From FEB-12 sp964503315 (GTDB lineage Bacteria > Zixibacteria > MSB-5A5 > GN15 > FEB-12): a DNA stretch of 64,000 bases. The notes under the pieces were generated by a model. It searched no databases. It was not told the origin of the DNA and saw only the letters and a program-made list of their open reading frames with translations. Below are positions 33,737 through 42,208 of this stretch, piece by piece. The stretch lies in contig CAZCZL010000005.1 of assembly GCA_964503315.1 (NCBI GenBank), positions 1 through 64,000 on the forward strand, given 5' to 3'. The position numbers were made by a program, and so were the translations under genes. Within the stretch, counting starts at the first letter, position 1; each line of letters opens with the position of its first letter.

Positions 33737-34930
33737 ATGGCCGTCGCATCCAATGAGCTCTATTACATACTGCTGTTGTTCGCGCTGTTTATTGTGCCGC
33801 GCGTCCTGCAGCGGTTGCGTCTACCGAGCGCCATTACCTGTGTCGGATTGGGTGCGTTGGCCGGGCTTGGCTTTGACTTGTTCCACGGGGACGGCACGGT
33901 CCAGTTGTTGGCCACACTCGGTATTGTCTCGCTCTTCCTGTTTGCCGGCCTCGATGTTGATTTTGTCGAACTGTATCGACACCGGGGAATAGTCGCACAG
34001 CACCTCGGGCTTTTTGTAGTTTCCTTGACAGTTGTGACTTTCGCCGCAGTACTTGTATTCAATCTGGATATCCGTCCGGCCGCATTGGTGGCCCTTGCGC
34101 TCATCACGCCATCAACGGGGTTCATTCTCGATTCGCTCCATTCGCTAGGGCTGTCTGAGCAGGAACGATTCTGGATACGGACCAAGGCGATCGCGTCCGA
34201 GATCGTCGCGCTTTTGGTGCTGTTCTTTGTACTGCAGACGACGACCGTACCGCAATTCGCCAAATCGTTGGGGATCATGGCAGCGCTGGTCGTTCTTCTC
34301 CCTCTGTTATTCAAGCTGTTCGCTGACTGGATCCTCCCCTACGCGCCACGCACGGAGTTTACGTTCATGCTCATAGTAGCCGTAGCGGCGGCGTTCATTA
34401 CGCTTCGATTGGGTGTCTACTATCTGGTCGGCGCATTCATTGTCGGACTCGTTGCTCATAGATTCCAGCATGAGCTTCCTGCGCTGGCATCGGACAGGAC
34501 GATGCATGCGCTGGAACTGTTTGCCGCGTTTTTTATCCCATTCTATTTCTTCTCGGCAGGATTGCACTTGCAGCGAGATGACTTCAGTCTGACCGCGTTG
34601 ACGACCGGCGGAGGGTTTGTGCTGATCATGATCCCGCTTCGACTGTTACCGGTAGCGTTTCACAGAAGAATGGCTCTGGGGGAACCATTGAAAGTCGGCA
34701 TGCGAATCAGCGCCTCGATGTTGCCGACGCTTGTTTTCACGTTGGTTATCGCCGGCATTCTGAGGGACCAGTTTCAGGTCCCCGCCTATCTGTTTGGCGG
34801 GCTGATAGTGTACACTATGGCCAATACGCTTATCCCCGGTTTTGCCCTTGGCGCTTCTCCTACCAATTTCACGGAACCGAAGATCGGCACTGAGGAGTTC
34901 CGGGACCCACTCCCACCATCCACGACTTGA
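33737..34930 (+). CDS. Cation/H+ antiporter (CPA2-type membrane domain)
   Basis: The protein has 397 residues and about eleven to twelve transmembrane helices. It shows the features of the sodium/hydrogen exchanger superfamily: P-R-V-L-Q-R-L-R-L-P near the start, F-L-F-A-G-L-D-V-D after helix 3, and T-P-S-T-G-F-I-L-D-S-L in the ion-binding region. It is shorter than KefB/KefC and lacks the cytosolic TrkA-N domain. It probably exchanges K+ or Na+ for protons across the inner membrane. A weak promoter places transcription start at the ATG itself. The gene runs directly into the convergent treT gene. Confidence 0.85.
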   Translation: MAVASNELYYILLLFALFIVPRVLQRLRLPSAITCVGLGALAGLGFDLFHGDGTVQLLATLGIVSLFLFAGLDVDFVELYRHRGIVAQHLGLFVVSLTVVTFAAVLVFNLDIRPAALVALALITPSTGFILDSLHSLGLSEQERFWIRTKAIASEIVALLVLFFVLQTTTVPQFAKSLGIMAALVVLLPLLFKLFADWILPYAPRTEFTFMLIVAVAAAFITLRLGVYYLVGAFIVGLVAHRFQHELPALASDRTMHALELFAAFFIPFYFFSAGLHLQRDDFSLTALTTGGGFVLIMIPLRLLPVAFHRRMALGEPLKVGMRISASMLPTLVFTLVIAGILRDQFQVPAYLFGGLIVYTMANTLIPGFALGASPTNFTEPKIGTEEFRDPLPPSTT

Positions 34931-36166
34931 TCATTTGTGTGACTGGTCCAGACGGACCACATCTCCTTCATAGAAGACGGAGAGGAAAAGCAGCAGATAA
35001 TCTCTAATGTGCCGGGTTATCAGGAAATTGGTCCGGACGTGCTCTTTTCCATTCTTGCCCAGTTTCTCCGCATACTCCGGCTCCTGGAGCAGTTGCTTCA
35101 GGTAGTGCGCGGTCCCTTCAATCGAATGGGACAGCATTCCGGAATACCGATGCGCGATCTGTAACGGTATCCCTCCGACAGCAGTAGCGATAACCGGGCG
35201 CGCTTTCCAGAGCGCTTCGGAAACCGTCAGGCCGAATCCCTCTTTCAAGGATTTTTGCAGAACAACCGCGGATGCCCGCTGGAGCGCGTTTATCTCGATA
35301 TCGCTCGATGGCGGCAGGAAGAGCACATGAATATCCGGATCATCCGCCGCGGCCTCCTGCACCTCACGGAGCACCTGCATCCCTTCAGGGTCATCGGTCG
35401 CCCCGCCTCCGGCAAGGACCAACTGACAGTCGACATGACGCTTGACCATCTTGTAGACCTTGATCACTCCCACCGGGTCCTTGAGGTAATCAAAGCGCGA
35501 TATCTGGGTCACAATGGGGCGATCCCGGTCAAGGCCGAATCGCTCCAGAATTGAATCGATAACCGATTGCGGCAACTCCTTGTTTTTGTCGCTGAGCGGG
35601 TCGATTGAAGGCGCTATCAGCACTTGCGGAATAGTGAGGGATTGCGCAAACGCCGGTGCAGAGAAAACGGCCGCGTCATAGTGACCGATGTATGGGTTCA
35701 GCAATGACATCAGCTCCGGCTGTGGATTCGTGACATCGATATGACAGCGCCAGAGCCATTTGCTTCCCAATTCCTGTTTTCGCTCGACGAGCGCTATCGG
35801 CTGAGGGTCATGGATAAAGGTGATATCGCGGGCAAACGAAATCTCCGCGGCGTTGCTTCGGTTCGTTTGGAGGAAGTGCTCCCATTCGTCAGGTGTTATC
35901 TCGACGGAAACGCCGTGCAGGCCGTTGTGCATCTTCTTGGTGGTAGAGAAGAACCGTTCGTCCCCTTTGATCACATCCCACCGCGCGTTAATACCCAGTT
36001 CTTTGAGGAGGGGGATCATGCGGATCAGGATCTCGGCCACACCGCCGCCAACGGCCGTGGAGTTGATATTCTGGATCTCTTTCCCTTCAAGGCGTGAGGC
36101 CAGAGCCCGCAACTCGTCGATGGTTCCCTGTCCTACGATATCTGCATAGTTGTGAAGTTCAGGCAT
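34931..36166 (-). CDS. treT: Trehalose synthase TreT (trehalose glycosyltransferring synthase)
   Basis: The protein has 411 residues, close to the family norm. This GT4 enzyme makes trehalose directly from an NDP-glucose and free glucose, in a reversible reaction. Conserved features include N-S-T-A-V-G-G-G-V-A-E-I-L near residue 35, W-D-V-I-K-G-D-E-R-F-F, H-D-P-Q-P, R-C-H-I-D in the catalytic cleft, S-R-F-D-Y-L-K-D-P and K-S-L-K-E-G-F-G-L-T-V-S-E-A-L-W in the donor site. GAGGAAAT precedes the ATG. It overlaps the end of the DUF5752-like gene by 8 bp and ends the otsAB operon. Confidence 0.93.
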   Translation of the reverse strand: MPELHNYADIVGQGTIDELRALASRLEGKEIQNINSTAVGGGVAEILIRMIPLLKELGINARWDVIKGDERFFSTTKKMHNGLHGVSVEITPDEWEHFLQTNRSNAAEISFARDITFIHDPQPIALVERKQELGSKWLWRCHIDVTNPQPELMSLLNPYIGHYDAAVFSAPAFAQSLTIPQVLIAPSIDPLSDKNKELPQSVIDSILERFGLDRDRPIVTQISRFDYLKDPVGVIKVYKMVKRHVDCQLVLAGGGATDDPEGMQVLREVQEAAADDPDIHVLFLPPSSDIEINALQRASAVVLQKSLKEGFGLTVSEALWKARPVIATAVGGIPLQIAHRYSGMLSHSIEGTAHYLKQLLQEPEYAEKLGKNGKEHVRTNFLITRHIRDYLLLFLSVFYEGDVVRLDQSHK

Positions 36167-36803
36167 ATTTCCTCACTGCCTGGATAAGGCGCTGGCGAAG
36201 TCGCTCCAGCGTGATCGTGTAAGGGTCAAATGCGGCGATCCTGGCCGCGAGTTCAGGAAAACCGTGGGCGCGCGTCCAGGTGGAGAAGTCATTCTCATCA
36301 CGCTTGAGTCGAAGCGGCGCTTCGAATAGATGGAAGTAGAGCGTATTCAGGTTGACCTGCTCGAGTAGCTCGGCGAATTGAGCCAGGTCATTGGCGACAT
36401 ACGAGGTTGGTACCACAAAGGTCCGACAACTCATGAAATGAAACTGTTCCCCCGCGGTAGATGAGGTCTGGTGTCCTCCCGAATCGAGGTAGTGAGTCAG
36501 TCGCTCGACAAAGGCCTGGCGAATAGATTCTATCTGTTTGTAGGAGACAATGTCGACACTGGCCAGACTCTCAGACAGCTGGTCAAGGTTGAGGACTGAG
36601 CCGGTCCAGAAGGCGAAATCATTGGGCGGCTCCGGCGACAGGTAGTGATGCTGTTGCAGGAAGTGGTGTGTGTGATAATATATCGAGGCCGGCGGGACCA
36701 TCTTGATCCCCTCCAGCAATTCTCCAGCAGAGCGCGCTCGTTGACCAAGGAGCAGTACTTGATGGGATCGCGTGTAAAAGCGGAACGGTTCGGCGGGGTT
36801 CAT
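36159..36803 (-). CDS. DUF5752-like protein of the trehalose operon
   Basis: The protein has 214 residues, soluble and probably cytoplasmic. It has G-L-K/E-L-L-E-G-I-x-x-V-P-x-x-S-I-Y-Y-H-T-H-H-F near residue 30, where the Y-H-H-H-H cluster could bind a metal. This is followed by a helix-rich region and a second R-R-F-V-V-P-T-x-Y segment. I recall this as the DUF5752 family, often seen near trehalose synthases, but cannot verify that here. It overlaps otsAB by 4 bp (ATGA) and treT by 8 bp, so it is translationally coupled to both. A chaperone, regulatory or metabolic role in trehalose turnover is inference only. Confidence 0.78.
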   Translation of the reverse strand: MNPAEPFRFYTRSHQVLLLGQRARSAGELLEGIKMVPPASIYYHTHHFLQQHHYLSPEPPNDFAFWTGSVLNLDQLSESLASVDIVSYKQIESIRQAFVERLTHYLDSGGHQTSSTAGEQFHFMSCRTFVVPTSYVANDLAQFAELLEQVNLNTLYFHLFEAPLRLKRDENDFSTWTRAHGFPELAARIAAFDPYTITLERLRQRLIQAVRKYA

Positions 36804-39016
36804 CGGGCGACCTCCGCATCCCAGGCCAACTGCTCCAGCAATTGGCGAATATCGAGATAGCTTCGCACATTGAATCGCGCTCTGGATTGCACCATGCCGA
36901 CGCGAATGGAGTAGGCCTCGTCTGGAAGCACAGCAAAAAGATCCTCATCGGTCCAGTCATCGCCAATAGCCATAATAAAGTCGGCATCGGACGATTCCAC
37001 CCAGTGAAGCGCCGCGCTCCCTTTGTTGATCCCCGACATTCTGACCTCGATCACCTTTTTACCGGAAAGCACTTGAAGGTCGATATTGGCGGTGAGGTTG
37101 ACCAGTGTGTCACGGAGTTCGGCAGCCCGTGTTTCCGCCAGGTCGGCATCCGAGCGTCGATAGTGCCAGGCGACAGAGTATTCCTTTTCTTCGACAAACG
37201 CTCCGGGAAGGCGGTCGGCGTACATGTGGAGCAGTTGCAGGATCTGCGGTTTCCACTGGTTGGTGGCTGGTTTGAGCGTCCGCCACTCATCCTCAGCCAA
37301 TTTCAGCCAGACCCCATGTTCCGCCACCAGATCAAGCGGGAGGTGACCGAACCAGTGTTCCAGTGTCTCCTTGTCCCGGCCGCTGACCATAACGACTGTA
37401 TTCCGCTCGTCAGCGGAGAGCGTTTCCAGCAGATAGAGAATATCCTCAGTTGGCTTGGCCTGTTTCGGCTGGTCGAAATACGGCATCAGCGTACCGTCAT
37501 AATCAAGCAGCAGGAGCCGACGTTCTGCTGTCTGGAATCTGTCGAGGAGTGCCTCTCTCTCATTGGGGTGCAGGCCGCGCGCGTACAAACGCTGCTGTTC
37601 CTGCTTGATCTGTGACAGTGAACGCATGAAGTCATCTGCCCAAACTGTCACCGTATAACGGCGCAATCGATCCTGCATAGCCGTTATCCGCTGGCATTGT
37701 TCATCGAGCGACATCTGAAGTCCGGTTTCTATCGCGTCGGCCACCTCTTCAATATCGTTCGGGTTGACCATCACGGCCTCAGAAAGCTCACGTGAACTTC
37801 CGGCGAATTCGGAGAGGACCAACACGCCGTCCAGATCTACCCGGCTGGCGACGTATTCCTTGGCGATGAGGTTCATACCGTCACGAAGTGGTGTCACCAC
37901 CGCCACCGATGACCCGCGATAGAGTGCCGACAACTGGTGCGGTGGGACTGACCGGTATTGATACTGGATGGGGGTCCAGTTCATCTGGCTGAATCGTCCA
38001 TTGATCTTGCCTACTTCCCGGTCGATCTCCTGCTTCATGTCATCATACTTCTCCACACCCACGCGCGAAGGGATGACTATCACGATGAAGTTGATGCGAC
38101 CATGCCAGTGTGGGTATTTCTCGAGGAACCGGGCGAATGACGCGAGGCGATGCTTTATTCCTTTGGAGTAATCCAGTCGATCGATCGACAGGATCAGTTT
38201 GGTTCCTTTGAAGTGACGTTCCAGATCCGCCCGTTCTTTCACGGTTTCGTCAGCCGACGCCAGTTGCTGCCAAAAGTCGAACTCGATCCCCATGGGGAAA
38301 GTCTCGGCGAGAACCAATCGATTGTGCAACGGGATTCGCCCCATCGTGTGTTCAAATCCGCGCAACCGAAGCACACACTGCAGGAAATACTGCCGGTACT
38401 CGGGAGTGTGGAACCCGATCAGGTCAGCGGCGAGCAGACCATCCAGAATGCCGGTGCGCCATGGCGCCGGTAGCAGTCGAAAGACCTCGAATGACGGCCA
38501 GGGTATGTGCAGAAAGAAGCCGATGGATGCATCAGGATAACGCTCCCTGATCATCTGTGGCGCCAGCATCAGGTGATAATCCTGTATCCATATCAGATCA
38601 TCGGGGCGCGCTATCTCAAGGACCGCGTCGGCAAAGAGCCGGTTGATACGGACATATTCCGGCCAGTGGTCATCCTGGAATTTGGCATAGACCAGGAAGT
38701 AATGAAACAATGGCCAGATAGTCGAATTGCAGAACCCGACATAGAATTTCTCCATGTCGTCCGTCGATAAGTAAACTGGATGAGAACCCTGATTGCGGAG
38801 TTCAATAGCGAGATCGGCTTTGTCTTTGTCCGGGATCTCGGAACCCGGCCAGCCGATCCAGATGGTATCTTCGATGTCGGTGCGATCGATCTTGAGACGT
38901 TCAAGCCAGGTGGAGAGTCCACTGACGAGTCCGCCCGGACTTCGGTCGCACACAGGTGTGCCGTGATCGTAGCGAACGGTCACCGGCAAACGATTAGCGA
39001 CAATAATGAGCCGCAT
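36800..39016 (-). CDS. otsAB: Bifunctional trehalose-6-phosphate synthase/phosphatase
   Basis: The protein has 738 residues, a fusion of two enzymes. Residues 1-470 are the GT20 synthase that joins UDP- (or ADP-)glucose to glucose-6-phosphate: N-R-L-P-V early, W-I-Q-D-Y-H-L-M (143-150), G-F-H-T-P-E-Y, S-I-D-R-L-D-Y-S-K-G (277-286) and P-L-R-D-G-M-N-L-I-A-K-E-Y (376-388). Residues from about 495 are the HAD phosphatase: L-L-D-Y-D-G-T with Asp505/Asp507, V-S-G-R-D-K and G-D-D-W-T-D-E-D. AGGAGG lies 6 nt before the ATG. It heads the operon with the DUF5752-like gene and treT, probably for osmotic or desiccation protection. The fusion matches the yeast and some bacterial TPS-TPP layout. Confidence 0.96.
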   Translation of the reverse strand: MRLIIVANRLPVTVRYDHGTPVCDRSPGGLVSGLSTWLERLKIDRTDIEDTIWIGWPGSEIPDKDKADLAIELRNQGSHPVYLSTDDMEKFYVGFCNSTIWPLFHYFLVYAKFQDDHWPEYVRINRLFADAVLEIARPDDLIWIQDYHLMLAPQMIRERYPDASIGFFLHIPWPSFEVFRLLPAPWRTGILDGLLAADLIGFHTPEYRQYFLQCVLRLRGFEHTMGRIPLHNRLVLAETFPMGIEFDFWQQLASADETVKERADLERHFKGTKLILSIDRLDYSKGIKHRLASFARFLEKYPHWHGRINFIVIVIPSRVGVEKYDDMKQEIDREVGKINGRFSQMNWTPIQYQYRSVPPHQLSALYRGSSVAVVTPLRDGMNLIAKEYVASRVDLDGVLVLSEFAGSSRELSEAVMVNPNDIEEVADAIETGLQMSLDEQCQRITAMQDRLRRYTVTVWADDFMRSLSQIKQEQQRLYARGLHPNEREALLDRFQTAERRLLLLDYDGTLMPYFDQPKQAKPTEDILYLLETLSADERNTVVMVSGRDKETLEHWFGHLPLDLVAEHGVWLKLAEDEWRTLKPATNQWKPQILQLLHMYADRLPGAFVEEKEYSVAWHYRRSDADLAETRAAELRDTLVNLTANIDLQVLSGKKVIEVRMSGINKGSAALHWVESSDADFIMAIGDDWTDEDLFAVLPDEAYSIRVGMVQSRARFNVRSYLDIRQLLEQLAWDAEVAR

Positions 39017-39180
39017 TGAATTTCCTCCTTCCCGAGAGACCGGGTCGAATTTCGAATCAACGCTCCCTTAATATAATTACAGCCTAAGTGGCGGAAGGTT
39101 CCCCTGATACGGGTCGAAAGTCGTAAAGCGATTGCAGCATAGAGATTTAGAGTAACATAAAAAAGTGCGCGACAGTCCGC

Positions 39181-39954
39181 TCAGCGTGCAGATCGATGTG
39201 GCTTTCGCGCCACAAACCACATCATGCGGTCATCCATTGTCAGCGGCTCACGCTTATACCCGCCATAACATTTTATGTCCGAAAATCCGATTCTTGTGAA
39301 TGCGGCTATAAGCTCATGACAAGAATACATACGGATCGACATTGACAGTTCGCGACGCTTGCCTTTTCCGTAGAACGACAATCGCGAGCGATTTCGCGAG
39401 ACTGCCAGATCGAAATGGCGGCGCTCGAAATAGCGTGTACCGGCGGTCTTTTCCCATCCGCTGGGCGAGAAATGGCGGATGATCCAATCGCGATTGATGA
39501 TATGAAGCAGGAACTTCCCGCCCGGTTTCAGCGCGCGATAGATCCGCTTGAGAACTTCAAAGTCATCCTTATCATCCGCGAAATAGCCGAGCGAGGTCCA
39601 GATATTGCCAGCGGCATCAAACTGGTTCCTGAACGTGATCTTCCGCATGTCGCGTTTGTGCAGTGTGATCGAAAGGTCACGAAGCATCATCTTGGTTTCC
39701 AGCTCTTCGAGATACGAGGTAGTGATGTCAACTCCCGTGACCTGAATTCCTCGCTCAGCAAGAGGGAGAGAGATTCTCCCAATACCGCAGGGACAGTCGA
39801 GAAAAGACTGACCTTTCTTCAGTCCGAGATATCGGATGATCGCTTTGACTTGATCCTCGGTTGTTTCAGGACTGACATTGTCAAAGAATGGTCGCCAGAG
39901 AGTGAAGAGTTCTTCGTACCACTCGGGTTTGGACGATTTCTTAGAGGTTGCCAC
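39181..39954 (-). CDS. Class I SAM-dependent methyltransferase
   Basis: The protein has 257 residues. GTG start with AAAGGA 6 nt upstream. The SAM-binding motif I appears as F-L-D-C-P-C-G-I-G-R-I-S at about residue 51, motif II as V-T-G-V-D-I, and the post-motif as L-K-P-G-G-K-F-L-L-H. The Cys-Pro-Cys within motif I is unusual. The methyl acceptor cannot be told from sequence; it is a generic small-molecule-type methyltransferase. It is the last of a run of minus-strand housekeeping genes and lies 3 nt after the VOC gene. Confidence 0.85.
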   Translation of the reverse strand: MATSKKSSKPEWYEELFTLWRPFFDNVSPETTEDQVKAIIRYLGLKKGQSFLDCPCGIGRISLPLAERGIQVTGVDITTSYLEELETKMMLRDLSITLHKRDMRKITFRNQFDAAGNIWTSLGYFADDKDDFEVLKRIYRALKPGGKFLLHIINRDWIIRHFSPSGWEKTAGTRYFERRHFDLAVSRNRSRLSFYGKGKRRELSMSIRMYSCHELIAAFTRIGFSDIKCYGGYKREPLTMDDRMMWFVARKPHRSAR

Positions 39955-39957
39955 GGA

Positions 39958-40347
39958 CTATCCTTTCTTTTCAGCGAATGCCAGCACATGGCAGTCGCGA
40001 TCGAGGCAATAGGCGACATTGTCTCCCCAATTGCGCGTCTGCAGTGGAGAGACTAGCGTCGCGCCATGAGCAACCGCGCGCTCGACATATGGTTGTGCTG
40101 AATCGACAACGAGATAAAGTTCTGCGCGAGGCACACCCGCGGCCGAGGATGGATCGGGAAGAATTTCGCCGAGAAGTCGCTTGATCCCGGCGGCGGGCAT
40201 GAGGCCTAACAGCGCTCCGTTTCCGAGTGGAAACTCGGTCATGCCGGGAACATCTAGGGTCGGCTCAATTCCCAGCACAGCCTTATAGAAATCACGTGCC
40301 CGCGCCTGATCGGCGACATAGAAAATGAAGAGCGGGAGTGTGGTCAT
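39958..40347 (-). CDS. Glyoxalase/VOC-superfamily protein
   Basis: The protein has 129 residues, one VOC domain built from two beta-alpha-beta-beta-beta units: L-F-I-F-Y-V-A-D-Q-A-R-A-R-D-F-Y opens the first, Y-L-V-V-D-S-A-Q-P-Y the second, and it ends in D-R-D-C-H-V-L-A-F-A. Metal ligands typical of glyoxalase I are not clearly all present, so the reaction is unknown. It lies 3 nt from the methyltransferase and 11 nt from the thioesterase, suggesting a shared transcript. Confidence 0.85.
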   Translation of the reverse strand: MTTLPLFIFYVADQARARDFYKAVLGIEPTLDVPGMTEFPLGNGALLGLMPAAGIKRLLGEILPDPSSAAGVPRAELYLVVDSAQPYVERAVAHGATLVSPLQTRNWGDNVAYCLDRDCHVLAFAEKKG

Positions 40348-40358
40348 CGACAGACCTG

Positions 40359-40754
40359 TTAGTCTTTCACCGGTGCCGGTTTGCCGTTCCGGTCAACTGC
40401 CACCATCACGAAATCACCTTTGGTAGCTAATTCACGAATCCCTGAAAGAGGATTCTCGGAATAGAGTTCCACCTCGACCGTCACCGAGGTTTTCCCGACC
40501 CGCCCGATTTTGGCGATCAGTTCGACCAGGTTTCCCTGTGGTACCGGCTTTTTGAAAACGATCTTCTCTGACGCGATCGTCACCATCTCTTTGCGAGCGT
40601 AACGTGTTGAGCAGACCCAGGCGGCGCGGTCCATCCATTGCAGAGCGATGCCGCCAAACAGTGTGCCGTAATGATTGACGAGCGACGGAAAAACCACTTC
40701 GACTATGCGGGTAGTGGAATCGATTGGATATGTGTTTGGATTATTCATACCCAA
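40359..40754 (-). CDS. Acyl-CoA thioesterase (hotdog fold, YciA-like)
   Basis: The protein has 131 residues. The hotdog domain shows V-F-P-S-L-V-N-H-Y-G-T-L-F-G-G-I-A-L-Q-W-M-D, with the catalytic Asp after the G-G-x-x-L-x-W-M motif, and S-E-K-I-V-F-K-K-P-V-P. Such enzymes hydrolyse acyl-CoA thioesters in the cytoplasm. The start is ambiguous: TTG 40754 has GGAG 7 nt upstream, while ATG 40748, two codons on, has no close Shine-Dalgarno. It is the first of a three-gene set with the VOC protein and the methyltransferase. Confidence 0.9.
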   Translation of the reverse strand: MGMNNPNTYPIDSTTRIVEVVFPSLVNHYGTLFGGIALQWMDRAAWVCSTRYARKEMVTIASEKIVFKKPVPQGNLVELIAKIGRVGKTSVTVEVELYSENPLSGIRELATKGDFVMVAVDRNGKPAPVKD

Positions 40755-40810
40755 ATATCGACTCCGGCTATTCCGGAGTCAAGTTTGGGGAATGTCTCCC
40801 GAGCGGGTGA

Positions 40811-41572
40811 CTACTGCTTTGACCGACTCATCCCTGCAGCCTTCACTGAGTCCGGAAGTTGGTCGAGGTAGAGATATGGGAGAGTCAGGTCGAACCAGAT
40901 CTCTTCACTTTTGCTGGAGCCGCTCTTTTTCGCCTTCACTTTGTCCAAAACCCGACCTTCGTGCTCGACCGTCTCGACATCTTCACGCGTGTAGCCGAGA
41001 TACGAGAGGAATGGCCGTTCCTCCAGCAGAGAAATGAGCTTGAACGGCGACCCCGGGGATTTTCCGTCGCCCGATGTTCTGATCGATTCGAGAAGTTTGC
41101 GCGATGTCCATCCCTGCAGTTTGCTGAGCACAGAATCTTTCAACTCCAGATTGGCCGCCGAGGCAAGCGAGTGGGCGTCGATATCACAGTATTCGCGTTG
41201 CAGAACCTTGTTGGCGTATTCACGGGCGACAGTCCAGTTTTTGGCCGCGAATGAGTGGTACATGGAATCACGGTAGTCGCAGGTCCGGTTCCCTTTCTCC
41301 AGACAGAAGGGGTCATACTTGGAGGTCTGAGTGAACCAGAATCGCATGCGGGAGAAATCGACGGTGGTGTCACCTTCCAGCGTTCGGACCAGGAGGGCGG
41401 TGTAGCGGACAAAGCCGACATCGCGAAGCATCGCCGGTGGGATATTCTTCTGCTTGACCAGAAAGAGGGAATCCTGGGCGAAGGGGCGATCCAGTTCGGT
41501 CACCTTTACGGGCGGCTGACCGGCCTGCGCGGACAGGGCGGCGAGGAGAAGAATGATCGGCAACAACTTCAT
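40811..41572 (-). CDS. Secreted DUF4919-like protein, paralogue of the 25348 gene
   Basis: The protein has 253 residues with a signal peptide (M-K-L-L-P-I-I, ending in A-Q-A-G). It shares with the protein at 25348 the sequence [IV]-D-F-S-x-[LM]-R near the front, a central helical stretch ending in a Y-L/C-x-[LI]-[ED]-A-H motif, S-G-D-G-x-S, and a final [IV]-[WY]-F-[DN]. Identity is low but collinear. The N-terminal 65 residues are extra. The function is unknown. Confidence 0.78.
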   Translation of the reverse strand: MKLLPIILLLAALSAQAGQPPVKVTELDRPFAQDSLFLVKQKNIPPAMLRDVGFVRYTALLVRTLEGDTTVDFSRMRFWFTQTSKYDPFCLEKGNRTCDYRDSMYHSFAAKNWTVAREYANKVLQREYCDIDAHSLASAANLELKDSVLSKLQGWTSRKLLESIRTSGDGKSPGSPFKLISLLEERPFLSYLGYTREDVETVEHEGRVLDKVKAKKSGSSKSEEIWFDLTLPYLYLDQLPDSVKAAGMSRSKQ

Positions 41573-41590
41573 ACTGTGGAATTATACACG

Positions 41591-41627
41591 AAAACGCCCC
41601 CCTGCGGAAGAGTCTTTGTGGGGGGCG
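41591..41627 (-). terminator. Terminator of the 2H phosphoesterase gene
   Basis: CGCCCCCC and GGGGGGCG form an 8-bp stem with a 17-nt loop, followed on the minus strand by TTTT. The A/T flanks on both sides mean it could work in both directions. Confidence 0.7.
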
Positions 41628-41630
41628 CTT

Positions 41631-42185
41631 TTAGACGCCCAGCAACTGGAAAGACCGGACCGAGACCCACTGCTTGTTCGCCGTCGGCGCGATGAGGTCG
41701 ATAGATTCCGCGATGAACGATTCATCCCCTAAATACGGCACGATCTTCTCCTTCACCAGCACCACCCGATGGTCGGATATCTCCTTCGCCACCGTGACAT
41801 GCGGGATGAAGTTCTTGTGCGGGAGCGCCAGATCCAGCCGGGCATAGAGCGTTTTGTATATCTCATCGATCGGCGCGCACCGCTTGACCTCCCAGAAGAT
41901 GAGCGGGAAGCCCGGATAAAAATCACCGATAGAGGAAAGCTCTATCTTGATAGGCGCGATATTCTCGACAGTCTTGCGGATGATGCTGGTGATCTCATCA
42001 AACGGCCGCAGCGCCTGGAAAGGAAAGACCAGCGAGATATGCGCCTCGACGATAGAGTAATCCGGGTCGTATTTTTCACGGATCGGTTCGATCATCCGGC
42101 AGAGATGATCCGGGAGGAAGATGACGATCGCGTAGTTGTTTCCCCCGTTGGGGATCAATTCACCTGAAGAGTACCCGAATGGCAT
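41631..42185 (-). CDS. 2'-5' RNA ligase-like 2H phosphoesterase
   Basis: The protein has 184 residues, carrying the two H-x-[ST] signatures of the 2H superfamily: His49/Ser51 in A-H-I-S-L-V-F and His129/Thr131 in P-H-V-T-V-A. These enzymes open 2',3'-cyclic phosphates or join RNA ends with 2'-5' bonds. The natural substrate of most bacterial members is unknown. It is cytoplasmic, with no signal peptide. A terminator follows, and the OmpA-like gene lies 23 nt upstream. Confidence 0.9.
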   Translation of the reverse strand: MPFGYSSGELIPNGGNNYAIVIFLPDHLCRMIEPIREKYDPDYSIVEAHISLVFPFQALRPFDEITSIIRKTVENIAPIKIELSSIGDFYPGFPLIFWEVKRCAPIDEIYKTLYARLDLALPHKNFIPHVTVAKEISDHRVVLVKEKIVPYLGDESFIAESIDLIAPTANKQWVSVRSFQLLGV

Positions 42186-42208
42186 ATCGATTATGATTCC
42201 TTGTCTGC

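Noticed and set aside
39017..39180. ECF- or sigma54-type promoter for the trehalose operon
   Set aside because: I looked for GGAAC and TGGC-type boxes on the minus strand and found no acceptable pair; only an AT-rich -10-like stretch is present.
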